A stretch of DNA of 64,000 bases from Nelumbo lutea (lineage: Eukaryota; Streptophyta; Magnoliopsida; Proteales; Nelumbonaceae). Shown one piece after another: positions 10,112-21,292 of the stretch (position 1 is its first letter; the number at the start of each line of letters is the position of its first letter). The stretch spans positions 53,718,422 to 53,782,421 of the forward strand of contig JAKGHH010000004.1 of assembly GCA_022828595.1 (NCBI GenBank). Reading direction: 5' to 3'. Under the pieces are notes generated by a model, which saw only the letters and a list, made by a program, of their open reading frames with translations, made no database searches and was not told the origin of the DNA. The position numbers were made by a program, and so were the translations under genes.

Positions 10112-11316
10112 TCATTTCAAGTACCTCACAATCCTTAGCACTGCATTCCAATGTAGGACCAAAGGTTTCTGCATGAACTGACTCACCACACTAACCACAA
10201 ATGAAATATCTGGCCGAGTAATGAATAGGTAGTTTAGTTTGCCTACAAGACGTCGGTATCTACCAGGGTCTTCAAATACTTCACCTATATTACTGCTCAG
10301 CCTCGTATTTGTTTCCATAGGTGTCTCAGTCGGTATAATACCTAACAAACATGTTTCTTCTAGTAAATTAAGCACATATTTCCTTTTACACAAATTAATG
10401 CTATGCTTACATCTTGCTACCTCTATGCTCAAAAAGTATTTCAATTTGCCAAGGTCCTTTGTCTGAAAGTGTTCCTGTAGGAATGCCTTCAATCTGTCAA
10501 TGCCCATTTTATCATTCCCAGTCACAACGATATCATTTACATACACCACCAGTAGTATTTTACCTGCCAGAGATTCATGACTGAAGACAAAGTGGTCAAC
10601 TTGGCACTATTTCATTCCAAACATTTTGACCACCTCATTGAACCTACCAAACCATGCTCGAGGGGATTGTTTAAGTCCATATATAGCCTTCTTAAGTCTG
10701 CATACCTTACCATCCTCCCCCTGAGCAACAAACCCTGGTGGTTGCTCCATGTAGACCTCCTGAGCAAATCACCATGCAAAAAGACATTTTTGATATCTAG
10801 TTTATGTAGAGGCCAATCATACATAGCTGCATGGGAGATGACAACACGAACTGACCCTATCTTAGCAACCGGGGAGAATTTCTCTGTGTAGTCAATGCCA
10901 TAGGTTTGGGAGTGCCCTTTTGCAACCTGCTGTGCCTTCAAGCGCTCAACACGACCATCTGGCAAGTACTTAACGATATACACCCACTTACAACCGATAT
11001 CCTGCTTCCCAGGAGGAAGAGCGGTGAGGTCCCAAGTGTGATTATGATGGAGGGAAGAGAGCTCTTCTTCCATAGCACGACACCACTCTGGAGAGATAAG
11101 GGCTTCTTGGACATCCTTAGGAACAACCACTAAGGATAACAAGGAGATGAACTGGTGATGGGAGGCGGAGAGGTGAGTAAGGGAAACAAAATTGGAAATA
11201 GGGTGAATGGTGCAGGTGCGTTTACCTTTCCGTAAGGCAATAGAAAGATCAAAGTCGGAGGCTGGTGTCGGATCTGGAGCCGGATCTGTCGACGGTGATG
11301 AAGCCGGAGGAGGCAC
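10112..11316 (-). pseudogene. CopC reverse transcriptase domain
   Basis: The segment 11316-10612 holds MEEELSSLHHNHTWDL, IGCKWVYIVKYLPDGRVERL and GIDYTEKFSPVAKIGSVRVV. A frameshift follows HGDLL near 10770. The segment 10549-10112 holds the catalytic loop and palm: VYVNDIVVTGNDKMGIDRLK, TKDLGKLKYFL, ETPMETNTRL and GRYRRLVGKLNYL. The catalytic motif encoded at 10532-10543 is YVND instead of YVDD, which would remove a metal-binding aspartate. Together with the shift, this copy is inactive. Confidence 0.88.
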
Positions 11317-11499
11317 AACCGGTACACATGGGCGATGTATATATACGTGGGGTCCGATGAGGTGGAGGAAGAAACATCATCGGACCCCACGAAGAACGGA
11401 GTGGACTCGAAGAAAGTAACATCAACACATACCAAAGAACGACGAGAACTGGGATGGTAATACTTGTACCCTTTCTGAGTCCGAGAATAGCCACGGAAG

Positions 11500-12260
11500 A
11501 TACACATAAGGGATCGTGCATTTAACTTGTCAGTCCCGAGACCTAGATTATGGACGTGGCAAACACACCCAAATACTCAAGGAGGAAGCGGAAATGGAGA
11601 CATGTTGGGGAACAAGACACTAAAAGGAGAACGACCATAAAAAATAGACGCGGGCATCCAATTAATTAAGAAACAAGAGGTGAACATTGCATCACTCCAA
11701 AAGGGTTTGGGTACATTCATGTGGTACATGAAATTTGGTGTATAATGCCATGTTGGTCCAAGTATTCTTGAAAAGAGGAAGACAAGTATTCACAACCATT
11801 ATCAGAACATAAAATTTTGATGTGAACGCCAAATTGATTGCGGATGTCAACATAAAATTTTTGGAAGATGGCAAATAATTCACTTATTTCTTTCATTAAA
11901 TAGAGCCCCGTCATTCTTGAAAAGTCATCAACAAAAATAACAAAATATATGTGTCCATTATATGGCATCACTTTATAAGGACCCCAAACATCTGAATGAA
12001 TTAGAGAAAAATGGCTTGACACACGATTATCAACCCTAGAACTAAAGGGAACACGATGGTGTTTCCCAAATTGACATGACTCACAATCTAGAACAGAAAG
12101 TTGAATCAATGAAGGGACAAAGGATTTCAACACTTTCAACGAAGGATGACCAAATCTATAATGCCACTGGAGAGGAGAAATAGATGACTGAAGGGCCGTT
12201 GATATTCTTCCACAACCATCAAGCTAATACAGTCCACCGGCTTCATGCCCTCCATCAATC
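11500..12260 (-). pseudogene. CopC integrase region
   Basis: The segment 12139-11717 carries the gag-pre-integrase end and integrase core: CESCQFGKHHRVPF, HSDVWGPYKV, YFVIFVDDFSRMTGLYLMKE and ILCSDNGCEYLSSSFQEYL, including the two core aspartates. A stop near 12224 precedes it and a frameshift near 11740 follows. The C-terminal part (CIFRGYSRTQKGYKYYHPSS, 11507 onward) is in another frame. Integrase joins element cDNA to host DNA; this copy is broken. Confidence 0.85.
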
Positions 12261-12280
12261 TTCATCCCCGTCTTGAGATC

Positions 12281-13696
12281 CTAAAAAAAACACATAGAGA
12301 GGTAAAATGTAATGGAGAAATTAAGGGACTTGGTTAGCTTACTAACAGATATAAGATTAAATGGAAGTTTAGGTACATATAAAATAGAGGATAGGGACAC
12401 AAGGTCTAGGTCAACATTACCAACACCACGAATAGATGATGTGGAGCCATTAGTAAGGGTAATAGATTGTGATGTTGAGCAATGAGTGAGAGATGAAAAC
12501 ACACTTGGAGTTCTCGTCATGTGATCGGAGGCTCCAGAGTCAATAATCCAGGGGTTGGGTGTGAATGCCAAACAAGCCATACCTGAGTGTGCAAAGGTAG
12601 CTGTGTTCTGGTACGACGTAGATTGAACAAACCTTTCATACTCATCACGAGGAATACTCACCATCTCCTTGCCTGGACCATTTGGAGAGGTAGAAAGCAT
12701 CTGGTCAGCTGACCGGTTCTCCTGTCTAAAGCTGGAACTGGTGTCACTAGTCATGGCATGATTGGCCCATGTCGAGGGTGGACCATGTAAGTCATAAAAG
12801 TAGTTAATAGTATGTCCATCCAAACCACAATGAGTACACATCCGTGGATCCGAGTCATGTCCTCTACCATGATTTCCCCCTGAATTTCTGCCTCTAGTAC
12901 GACCACCACCACGGATATGTGTAGATCCACCATTACCACTCCTGCCATACACTGGACCACTACTGCCACCACGGCCAAGCTAGGCTCTTCGAGCCCCACT
13001 TCTGCCACCTCGTCCTCTTGACACTACAAATGCTGATTTATCTGAGATATTAGAGTTTTCCATAGATCCAATGGGAGTCCTCCAAAGACGAGCAAACACC
13101 TCCTCTAAAGATGGAAGGGAGGATCTTCCTAGTATCTGGGCTCGTACTAGTTCATACTCAGACTTTAGCCCCACCAGAAACCGAGTCACATCAAGCTGTT
13201 CTCTTTGTTGCTGTTGAACCTTGACATCAGAAATGAGAGGGTGATAGACATTTAGCTCATTATGGATATTTCTCATACTAGCATAGTACTCCTCAAGGCT
13301 CTGGTCTTCCTGTTGCAGATTGAAATATTCCTGATATAGTTGATATACCATAGTTGTATTATCCTGACCAGAATACAATTTCTTAGCATGATCCCACACC
13401 TCTTTGGCTGTGTCAAGAAACATGAAGTTCACACTGATTCTGGGTTCCATACTCCACAACCATGTGATAATCTGTGCGTCATCCTGTTCTCAGTCTTCAT
13501 GCTCCTGGGAACTAGTGGGGGTTTTCTCCTCTCTTATGTGCTTTACCTTCTTCTTCACCTTCAAAAAAACCTCTACAAACTTGGCCCAAAGGACATAATT
13601 CTCTCCATTCAGTTTAATGGAGGTCATTTGGACATTCAGGTAGTCAGTAGATATCATCACACTAGGTTTACTATCACTGTTATCTGCCATTGCCAA
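12281..13696 (-). pseudogene. CopC gag and protease, one frame with stops
   Basis: The start at 13696 gives MAMADNSDSKPSVMIS. The gag core follows (LNGENYVLWAKFVEVFL, then WSMEPRISVNFMFLDTAKEV). A zinc knuckle near 12838 reads CTHCGLDGHTINYFYDLHG, with the last Cys changed. The protease signature WIIDSGASDHMT lies near 12540. All segments keep the same reading frame, interrupted only by a TGA at 13490-13492, a TAG at 12980-12982 and a stop at 12281-12283. That pattern suggests point mutations rather than rearrangement. Confidence 0.88.
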
Positions 13697-14213
13697 ATTC
13701 CCTTATCACTGAATCCTGAGCACTACACACTGCACACTGCACACAGACACTTCACTAAAATCTGCACACTGATTTCATCAATGACAAAGGCTGAAAGCTG
13801 TACTTGTAACACCACAAACCCTACTCTACAACTACTTGAAGTTTCACCTGCAATCTGAAAACCCATCATACGATTTCTACCACACCTCTCATGTGTTCCA
13901 TAACAAAAAATATGCATAAAAAAAACTCCTTACCTCATCGCCTGAAGGCCAACTACACGAAGGAATGAAACACCACTACACCACATGCACCAACCCTACA
14001 TTAATTAGGGGAGGGCTTAGAAACCACAACAACTAATCACCAATGACACCACCGGAGGCATAGAAACCTCCAAGGGAAGAGGGCAATCACTCTTTTTCAG
14101 CCCTTTTCCCAGTCTCCAACCAATGGCTGAGAAATCCAATAGAAACCCTAGTTCGAATGCGTAGAAAACAGAATTCTAGCAGGTCTGATTTCTTTAATGT
14201 TGCTCTGATACCA
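13697..14213 (-). promoter_or_regulatory. CopC leader and tRNA-Met primer binding site
   Basis: The minus strand reads TGGTATCAGAGC at 14213-14202 directly after the 5' LTR, the classic complement of plant initiator-Met tRNA. The roughly 500 bp between it and the gag start has no supported gene. Confidence 0.88.
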
Positions 14214-14504
14214 TGTTAAAGTTTGGCCTGCCCTAGAAGTCTATTTTGTTTGTTAGCTGAAAAGTAAAGTAAACATCAAGAAGGAAGAGAGGAAAGAAGA
14301 AGGAAGAAAGAGGAAGGAGAAGAGAAAAGGTCTGGTTCAAAAATAGGAAAAAGTCAACCCTAGTTTCGGCCAAACCTATTATTATATTATTAATATAATT
14401 AGAAAAGACATAAGTGCCCTTATTTATGTAAGAGGCACTCAAGCTAACATAATACTACACATCAACACTCTCAACAAGTACAAAGACCGAAATACCCATT
14501 CGGT
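14214..14504 (-). repeat. CopC 5' LTR, outer end truncated
   Basis: This is the homologue of 9293-9579. It starts TGTTAAAG at 14214 on the plus strand and ends at CGAAATACCCATTC (14504), where the intact LTR continues with ACTAACA. The next base belongs to a CopC integrase fragment in the opposite orientation. Confidence 0.9.
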
Positions 14505-14523
14505 AGAAACGACATCCTCACTC

Positions 14524-15816
14524 ATGCACCACATGAATGTTCCCAAACCCTTTTGGAGTGACGCAATGCTCACCTCTTGTTTCTTAGTTAATCGGATGCT
14601 CACATCTATTCTTGATGGTCGTTCTCCTTTTAGTGTCTTGTTCCCCAACATGTCTCCATTTTTGCTTCCTCCTCAGGTATTTGGGTGTGTCTACTTCGTC
14701 CATAATCTGGGTCCCGGGATTGACAAGTTAGATGCACGATCCCTTAAGTGTATCTTCCTTGGCTATTCCCAGACTCAGAAAGGGTACAAGTGTTACCATC
14801 CCAGTTCTTGTCGTTCTTTGGTATGTGCTGATGTTACTTTCTTCGAGTCTACTCCGTTTTTCATGGGGTCCGGTGATGCTACTTCCTCCACATCACCTCC
14901 TCCTCTTTCCCTTCCTGTGGTTGATCCACCTCCTCTGGTTCCAGTCGTGCCTACGCCTTTGCCTCCAGTGCCACCATCCGTTGACCGTCCACTTATCCGT
15001 CATGTGTATACACATCGCCCACGTGTACCGGCTGCGCCTCCTCCGACTTCCTCACCGTCGACAGATCCGGCTCCAGATCCGACACCAGCCTCTCACTTTG
15101 ATCTTCCTATTGCCTTACGGAAAGGTAAACGCACCTGCACCCTTCACCCTATTTCCAATTTTGTTTCCCTTACTCACCTCTCCGCCTCCCATCACCAGTT
15201 CATCTCCTTGTTATCGTCAGTGGTTGTTCCTAAGGATGTTCAAGAAACCCTTACCTCTCCAGAGTGGTGCCATGCTATGGAAGAAGAGCTCTCTGCCCTC
15301 CATCATAACCACACTTGGGACCTTACCGCTCTTCCTCCTAGGAAGCTGGTTGTCGGTTGTAAGTGGGTGTATACCGTTAAGTACTTGCTAGATGGTTGTG
15401 TTGAGCGCCTGAAGGCACAACTGGTTGCAAAAGGGTACTCCCAAACCTATGGCATTGACTACACAGAGACATTCTCCCCAGTTGCTAAGATTGGGTCAGT
15501 TCGTGTTGTCATCTCCCTAGCAGTTATGTATGATTGGCCTCTACATCAACTAGATATCAAAAATGCCTTTTTGTATGGTGATTTGCTCGAGGAGGACTAC
15601 ATGGAGCAACCACCAAGGTTTGTTGCTCAGGGGGAGGATGGTAAGGTATGCAGACTTAAGAAGGCTATATATGGACTTAAACAGTCCCCTCGAGCATGGT
15701 TTGATATGTTCAATGAGGTGGTCAAGAAATTTGGTATGAAACAGAGTGCCAAGTTGATCATTCTGTCTTTAGTCATGACTCTCCGACAAGAAAAATACTA
15801 CTGGTGGTGTATGTAG
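14524..15816 (+). pseudogene. CopC integrase C-terminus and RT N-half
   Basis: The 430-codon open frame is the longest in the window. It begins in the integrase C-terminal domain (NVPKPFWSDAMLTSCFLVNR, then CIFLGYSQTQKGYKCYHPSS). It passes through a proline-rich linker and enters RT: EEELSALHHNHTWDLTALPP, VGCKWVYTVKYLLDG, GIDYTETFSPVAKIGSVRVV, LHQLDIKNAFLYGDL and CRLKKAIYGLKQSPRAWFD. A frameshift near 15745 makes the last 20 or so codons nonsense. The start codon is arbitrary because the real N-terminus lies upstream of the break. Confidence 0.85.
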
Positions 15817-16307
15817 ATGATATTGTTGTGACTGGGAATGATAAAATGGGCATTGACAGATTGAAGGCATTCCTACAGGAACACTTTCAGACAAAGGACC
15901 TTGGCAAATTGAAATACTTTTTGGGCATAGAGGTAGAAAGATGTAAGCATGGCATTAATTTGTGTAAGAGGAAATATGTGCTTGATTTACTAGAAGAAAC
16001 ATGTTTGTTGGGTATTATACCGATTGAGACACCTATGGAAACAAATACGAGGCTGAACAGTGATATAGGTGAAGTATTTGAAGACCTTGGCAGATACCGA
16101 CGTCTTGTAGGCAAACTAAACTACCTAACCATTACTCACAGATATTTCATTTGCGGTTATTGTGGTGAGTTAGTTCATGCAAAAACCTTTGGTTCCACAT
16201 TGGAATGCAGTGCTAAAGATTGTAAGGTACTTGAAAGGAGCTCCTGGCCGTGGATTACTGTACAAAAGTGGTGGAAAACTGGAAGTAGAAGGATATACCG
16301 ATGCTGA
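15804..16307 (+). pseudogene. CopC RT C-half with intact YVDD
   Basis: After the frameshift the RT continues with VYVDDIVVTGNDKMGIDRLK (YVDD at 15810-15821), TKDLGKLKYFLGIEV and ETPMETNTRLNSDIGEV. A second frameshift near 16137, after LNYLTITH, scrambles the rest. Sequence up to 16353 still matches the RNase H start in another frame. Confidence 0.83.
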
Positions 16308-16353
16308 TTAGGCAGGTTCCATGTCTGATAGACGGTCTACCACAGGCTATTGT

Positions 16354-16660
16354 ACTATCGAGGGTGATTTCTGACAATTGGCCTATTGTACTATATACGG
16401 AAGTGAGAAATGCGAGTCCCACTCCATTTAGATTTGAAAACATGTGGTTAGAACACCTTAGCTTCATTAAGAAAATTAAAGAGTGGTGGTTAGAGAGCAA
16501 TCCAATAGTGGAGTGGAGTGGGATGCAGTTTCACAAAAAATTCCAACGGGTGAAAGGTAGGATCAATGAATGAAATGCATTAGAGTTTGAAAGACTGGAG
16601 GAAAGGAAGCTAAGTGTGATTACACAAATTGAAGATCTGGACAATAAAGGAGGGGTAGCA
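16354..16660 (+). pseudogene. LINE endonuclease C-terminal end (L1-c)
   Basis: The frame reads LSRVISDNWPIVL (normally SDHxPI), then PTPFRFENMWLEHLSFIKKI and EWWLESNP. This is the block that closes the plant LINE endonuclease domain, and its linker runs on to about 16660. A stop follows GRINE. Confidence 0.75.
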
Positions 16661-16803
16661 TAACAGTAGAGGAGAGGGAACAAAGATGGAAGTTGCGTAA
16701 ATAGTTAGAGGATTATGTTATCCAGGAGGAAATAAGTTGGACGTAGAAGTCAAGATGTAAGTGGCTGAAAGAGGGGGACAAGAACACTAGGATTTTTCAT
16801 GCT

Positions 16804-18052
16804 TTGGCAAGTGGCAGAAGGAGAAGAAATGCTATTTCAAGTCTAGAGATTGAAGGGATGATAGTCACCAATCAAAGTGAAATTGCAGGAGTATTTGCAG
16901 ATCACTTTAGATATATCCTTAGAAGGCCCTTAAATAATAGGGTGTGGTTTGAAGGGCTAGAATGGCCAACACTTAAGAGGGAAGATAGGGAATGGCAGGA
17001 AAAGAAATTTGATTTGGAAGAGGTAAAAGAGATGGTGTTTTCAATGGATAGATCAAAGGCACCGGGCCTTGATGGTTTTACGATGGTTTTTTATCAGGAT
17101 TATTGGGAGATACTGAAAGGGGACTTAAGGTTGGTATTTGATGAATTCCATACTAGAGGAGTGATTAATCATGGGCTAAACTCCACTTTCATTGCAATGG
17201 TACCCAAGAAAAGTGATGCAAGTCACTTAAAGGATTACATGCCAATTAGTCTAGTTAATAACCTATACAAGATCATCACTAAGGTGTTGTCTTTGAGAAT
17301 AAGGAAGGTGCTCCCAATAATCATATCAAACAATTAAGGAGCTTTTGTGAAGGGGAGGCAGATTACAAATCAGATTCTTGTAGCAAATGAGAGTTTAGAG
17401 GACTTTAAGAGATCAGGGAGAAGAGGGGTGGTCTGTAGATTAGATTTGGAAAAAGGCTTATGACTTAGGTGATTGGTCCTTCCTATTGGAGGTGATGATT
17501 AGTTTTGGGTTTGGAGACACTTGGTGCAAATGGATAATGGGTTGCATTAGGGAGTGCCATTATTCCATTTTGGTGAATGGGACAGTGGTGGACTATTTTC
17601 CAGCTTTGAAAGGGATTAGACAAGGAGACCCACTATCCCCTTTTTTGTTTAAATTGGTTGCAGAAGTGTTGGGGAGACTAATTTCCCAAGCAGATTCTAG
17701 GGAGTTAGTAAGAGGGTGGAGAGTTGGAAGAGAAAACTTACCACTCAAACACTTACAATTTGCAGATGACACAATCCTATCTTGTGAAGGAGGGGATATC
17801 AATAGGATTGGAAATCTGAAGCTAGCTATACAAGTTTTTGAGCAAATGTCAAATCTTTGTGTGAATTTTGGGAAAAGTTGTATAATTAGAGTTAATATGG
17901 GGGATTGGGAGGTTAGTGAGTGTGTAGACATTTTGGGGTGTGTAGTATCTAATTGGCTGTTAAACTACCTTGGTCTACCATTGGGAGATAAACCTCAAAA
18001 AGGTGAATTTTGGGCTCCTGTGGTGGAGATGTTTGAAAATAGACTTGCCAAC
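16804..18052 (+). pseudogene. LINE reverse transcriptase (L1-c)
   Basis: The first part, 16804-17337, has KAPGLDGFTMVFYQDYWEIL and ISLVNNLYKIITKVLSLRIR. A stop (NN then TAA, probably from CAA) precedes GAFVKGRQITNQILVANESL. An extra A near 17454 shifts the frame at LDLEKAYD. The second part, 17486-18052, has LKGIRQGDPLSPFLFKLVAE and the catalytic FADD encoded at 17759-17770, then VNFGKSC and NYLGLPLGDKP. Only a few lesions separate this copy from an open RT. Confidence 0.85.
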
Positions 18053-18055
18053 TAG

Positions 18056-19385
18056 AAGAAAAATTATTTATCTCTTGGAGGGAGAATTACTTTGATTAGA
18101 TATACTCTTGCAAACCTTTCTATCTATTTTTTACCAGTCTTTATGATTCTGGCTAAGGCGGCTAGTAGGTTGGAAAAATTAATGAGAGACTTTCTTTGGT
18201 AGCCGGGGGAGAAGAATGATCATAGGGTTAGGTGGAAGGTAGTATGTAGGAGAAAGAAGGAGGGAGGTTTGGGAATTAGGAACATAAGGTTTAGAAACTT
18301 AGCATTACTAGGGAAATAGCTGTGGAGATTAACTTTGGAGAAAGAAAGATTGTGGGTTAAGATAGTGGGAAGTATTCATGGGTTGACAGACAATGGATGG
18401 GACTCTAGGATCTCAACACGGACTACAGGAGCATCTCCATGGAAGTCTATTCAAACTATATTGCCATTGTTCTCCCCATGGATCATGTATGATTTTCACT
18501 AAGGTAATCTAATTAATTTTTGGGAAAATGTCTGGGTTTGGGAAGGGATGTTAGGGTCTGGGTTTGGAAGTCTATTCAAACTATATTGCCATTTCTCTTT
18601 CCTTGTACCTTCTAACTCACCCTCTGGCTTCAATTGGAATCTAGGTTTGAGAAGGGATGTTAGGGATACAGAGTTAGATTGTATCTCAACCTTATTATCC
18701 TCCCTTGAAGGGGTTTTCTTGGAGCCATCAAAGATAGACAGTAGAATTTGGACATTCTCTTCCTCGGGTGCTTACATTTGTGCCTCTCTTTAAGACTTAC
18801 CTTTTTCTCCTATTGGATTGTCATTCCTGGTTAAAGAAGTGTGGTGTTGACCTATACATCTAAAGGTTGGGAGTTTCTGTTGAGAAGCCTTTGTGGAAAA
18901 AAATTAATATAGGTGATCTACTTCATAGGAAAGGACCCAATAGATATTTGTTCGCTCACTGGTGTATCCTCTGCAAATTTGATGGTGAGTCTGTATACCA
19001 TTTACTAATTTTTTGTCAGTTTATTAAAGTTATTTGAGAAGGATTTACTTCTTTGTTTGGGTGCAGGTGAATTCCCCCTTTGAATGTGTAAAGCTTATTC
19101 ACTTCCATGCCCAATGGGCAAACCAAAAGGGCCAAGATCATGTGGAGATGTGTAAGGGCTGTAGTATGTTGGACTGTTTAGGAGGAGAGAAATTCAAGGA
19201 CATTCTTAGATAAGGAGAAAAGCTTGGAAGTAATTTTGGAGACTATCCAAATAAGGGTGATACATTGGTTGAAAACTTTGGAATTGTTTACAGTGTTCTC
19301 AGTTGATGAGATGAAAAGACATTGGAAGGAGATTGTGGATTCAATTCCAGTTAAGAAGACTTCAAGTTCTTGATAGACACCTCCA
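18056..19385 (+). pseudogene. LINE thumb and zf-RVT region (L1-c)
   Basis: Degenerate sequence carries LSLGGRITLIRYTLANLSIY and RRKKEGGLGIRNIR (18060-18300). Near 18900-19020 comes the zf-RVT pattern GDLLHRKGPN, CILCKFDGESVYHLLIFCQF, then VCWTV*EERNSRTF near 19165. Several stops interrupt it. A short segment near 18541-18660 repeats the phrase GGGATGTTAGGG, suggesting a local duplication. Confidence 0.65.
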
Positions 19386-19403
19386 CCTCATGGGTTTATC
19401 AAT

Positions 19404-19766
19404 TTGAACTTTGATGGTAGCAGCATGGGCAATCTAGGGCCCTTTGGAATAGGGGGAGTGCTAAGAGACGAAAAAGGGAATCTATTAGCTATGTTTTCTG
19501 GTCCAATTGGGGTGGGTGACTCCTTGAGGGTTGAGATCTGCGGAGCTCTTGAAGGGATACAAAGGGTCAAGGAAATGCATATTAAAAAATTGATCATAGA
19601 AGGTGATTCTAAAATAGTGGTAAATTACCTAAAAGAGGATAGTTCCATGCTTTGGAAATACAACGATGAAAAGAGAAAGTTCAAGTGGCTCACTAAGGAC
19701 ATGGAAACTCAGTGTACATGGATAAAAAGAAGTGCAAATGCTTTGGCAGATGTGCTAGCTAGGTAG
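19404..19766 (+). pseudogene. LINE RNase H domain (L1-c), open
   Basis: The 120-codon open frame starts MNFDGSSMGNLGPFGIGGVL. It keeps four acidic positions of the fold: D in NFDGSS, E in RVEICGALEG, D in IEGDSK and D in NALADVLAR. It ends at the natural stop just upstream of the 3' UTR. This RVT_3-type RNase H occurs at the C-terminus of many plant L1 elements and would remove RNA from the RNA-DNA hybrid. The domain looks structurally complete, but the frame upstream is broken. Confidence 0.85.
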
Positions 19767-19923
19767 GGGGGTGAATAGAAACTCTATCTTTTGGGCTGTT
19801 GTGTAATTGTTTCATGGTATGGGTGTACTTTGCATAGTATGGAGTTAAGAATGTTTAGCTCCCTCCCTTGTAATTCTGAATTCCTCAGTCATTAATAAAA
19901 TTCATTTTTATTGATAAAAAAAA

Positions 19924-21292
19924 TGTTTCCACTACAACATTCATCACACTTGAGTATGATGTTTATTTACAGTTTTGCTTTTGATTTGGCATGATTTGCA
20001 AGTAACTTAGGTTTAATGTTTTGATAGTAATCTTGTTGAGCTGAGGTAATTATTTAATTTTACATCTATGAATCCTTTACCATCTATTAGAAATCTCTTA
20101 GTACTCAAGTAAAATATTTGAGGCAGAAGATCCATAATAAGGCCAATGTGATAAATTTCATGGTATTTTCTATACCTAGAATGCATGGATTAGATTGGTA
20201 TTAGATTTAGTCTTCAAAATATTGAATAGATGTTTATAACCCAATTTAACTCATCTTTGTCCTTTTGTATGAGCTTTAGTCAACTTTATGCTGTCTTGGA
20301 CATGTTTGACATTGCAAATACTTTTTTATCTTTTTCTCTATTAAGAGATCTCTCGTATAGTAGAGGATTCACTCTTTATCTTTATGGAAATCTATTTTAG
20401 GATCATTTGGTTCATAGCTAGAATTGGAATTGAAATCCTTTGGAATTAGAATCGGAATGGTCTATTCCCAGTCTGTTTGGTTGAATGGGAATGAAAATTG
20501 GAATAAGAAGGAATGGGATTTCATTCCCAAGGGAGGAGGGAATGGCCATTCCCTCTAATGGGGGAATGCCATTCCACTAGGAATGGGAATGGGATTTCGA
20601 TTCTGTCCAGCAAACAGTTGCAAGCTGAATAGCTCATTCCAATTCCGATTCTAGACCCCTATTCCTGCGATCCAAATAGGTCCTTAGTCTTTAACAAATG
20701 CATTGTCATCTATGGAATGCACTTACTAGAGGTGATAGGGATCTTACACTTCTTATAGTGAGAACCTGTTTTAGTGCCTTTTTTTTTGTAATGAATCTAT
20801 TATTGGTCCAAGAATATTTAACTGGTATGTACCATGATACTATGTGTGATAATGCAATATCTATAATTGGTACTAGAATATTAACTGTTATAAGATTTGT
20901 AGATCACTCTACAATCATTAGTTAATGCAAAATGACAAATTTGAAACAAATCTTTATATACTTTTTAGAGCTAAAAACCAAATGGGTATGAATAGCATGC
21001 TTTCGTAAGCATGTTATGTCTTGTTAAGAAAGGCAATAAAAAAAAAATAGTATGGTCTTTTTTACAAGATTTGGAAGTTGAAACCCATCATTTCTTATAT
21101 GAGGATAGCCATACTTTGAACTTGAAATCATGGTCAAGAGATCTTCCTAAACAACATACTTCAGTCTATAATGACATAGGCACCAGATAACCAAATAGTT
21201 TCTAGAACTATAATATCATTATGCAAACTTATTTAGCTAAATATATTAGTGTCATAAAAGCTACACATTACTATGTTCTTACCTAAAACATG
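19924..21292. other. Unassigned stretch between L1-c and CopB
   Basis: No coding segment is supported here. The open frame at 20698-20925 has no recognised motif. One MITE (20400-20683) is present, and the rest is AT-rich sequence without repeats I could match elsewhere in the window. Confidence 0.6.
20400..20683. mobile_element. MITE, Tourist/PIF-Harbinger-like, TTA target duplication
   Basis: The 284-bp element is flanked by TTA at 20397-20399 and 20684-20686. Its ends are GGATCATTTGGTTC and, read from the other side, GGACCTATTTGGATC, a 15-bp imperfect inverted repeat. The interior is full of GGAATGGGAAT/ATTCCCATTCC units that can pair. TTA duplications and this terminus fit non-autonomous PIF/Harbinger elements; no transposase is encoded. 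Confidence 0.75.

Larger units (their letters stand above)
9293..14504 (-). mobile_element. CopC Ty1/copia element, near full length, degenerate
   Basis: On the minus strand the order is 5' LTR (14504-14214), Met-tRNA primer site (14213-14202), leader, gag, protease, integrase, RT, RNase H, purine tract and 3' LTR (9579-9293). The domain order PR-INT-RT-RH identifies Ty1/copia. The two LTRs are about 92-93% identical by eye, with many C/T and G/A differences, so the insertion is not recent. The outer end of the 5' LTR is missing about 7 bp where an inverted fragment of the same family is joined, so the target duplication cannot be checked. The base before the 3' LTR end lies in LINE L1-b. Confidence 0.93.
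14505..16353 (+). mobile_element. CopC internal fragment, inverted relative to neighbour
   Basis: This plus-strand copy of CopC covers the integrase C-terminus, RT and the beginning of RNase H. It is homologous to about 9990-11720 read on the other strand. It has no LTR. It is joined on the left to the truncated CopC 5' LTR and on the right, near 16353 inside the RNase H sequence (DRRSTTGYC region), to LINE L1-c. It is better preserved than the minus copy: the RT motif is YVDD. Confidence 0.88.
16354..19923 (+). mobile_element. L1-type LINE, copy L1-c, 5'-truncated, with RNase H
   Basis: The copy begins inside the endonuclease C-terminus, runs through RT, zf-RVT and an RNase H domain, and ends with AATAAA near 19893 and an A run at 19915-19923. 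Truncation at the 5' end is normal for LINEs. The left flank is the CopC fragment, but the right flank is not CopC. The copia and LINE pieces are therefore probably joined by deletion rather than simple insertion, and I see no target duplication. Confidence 0.88.
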
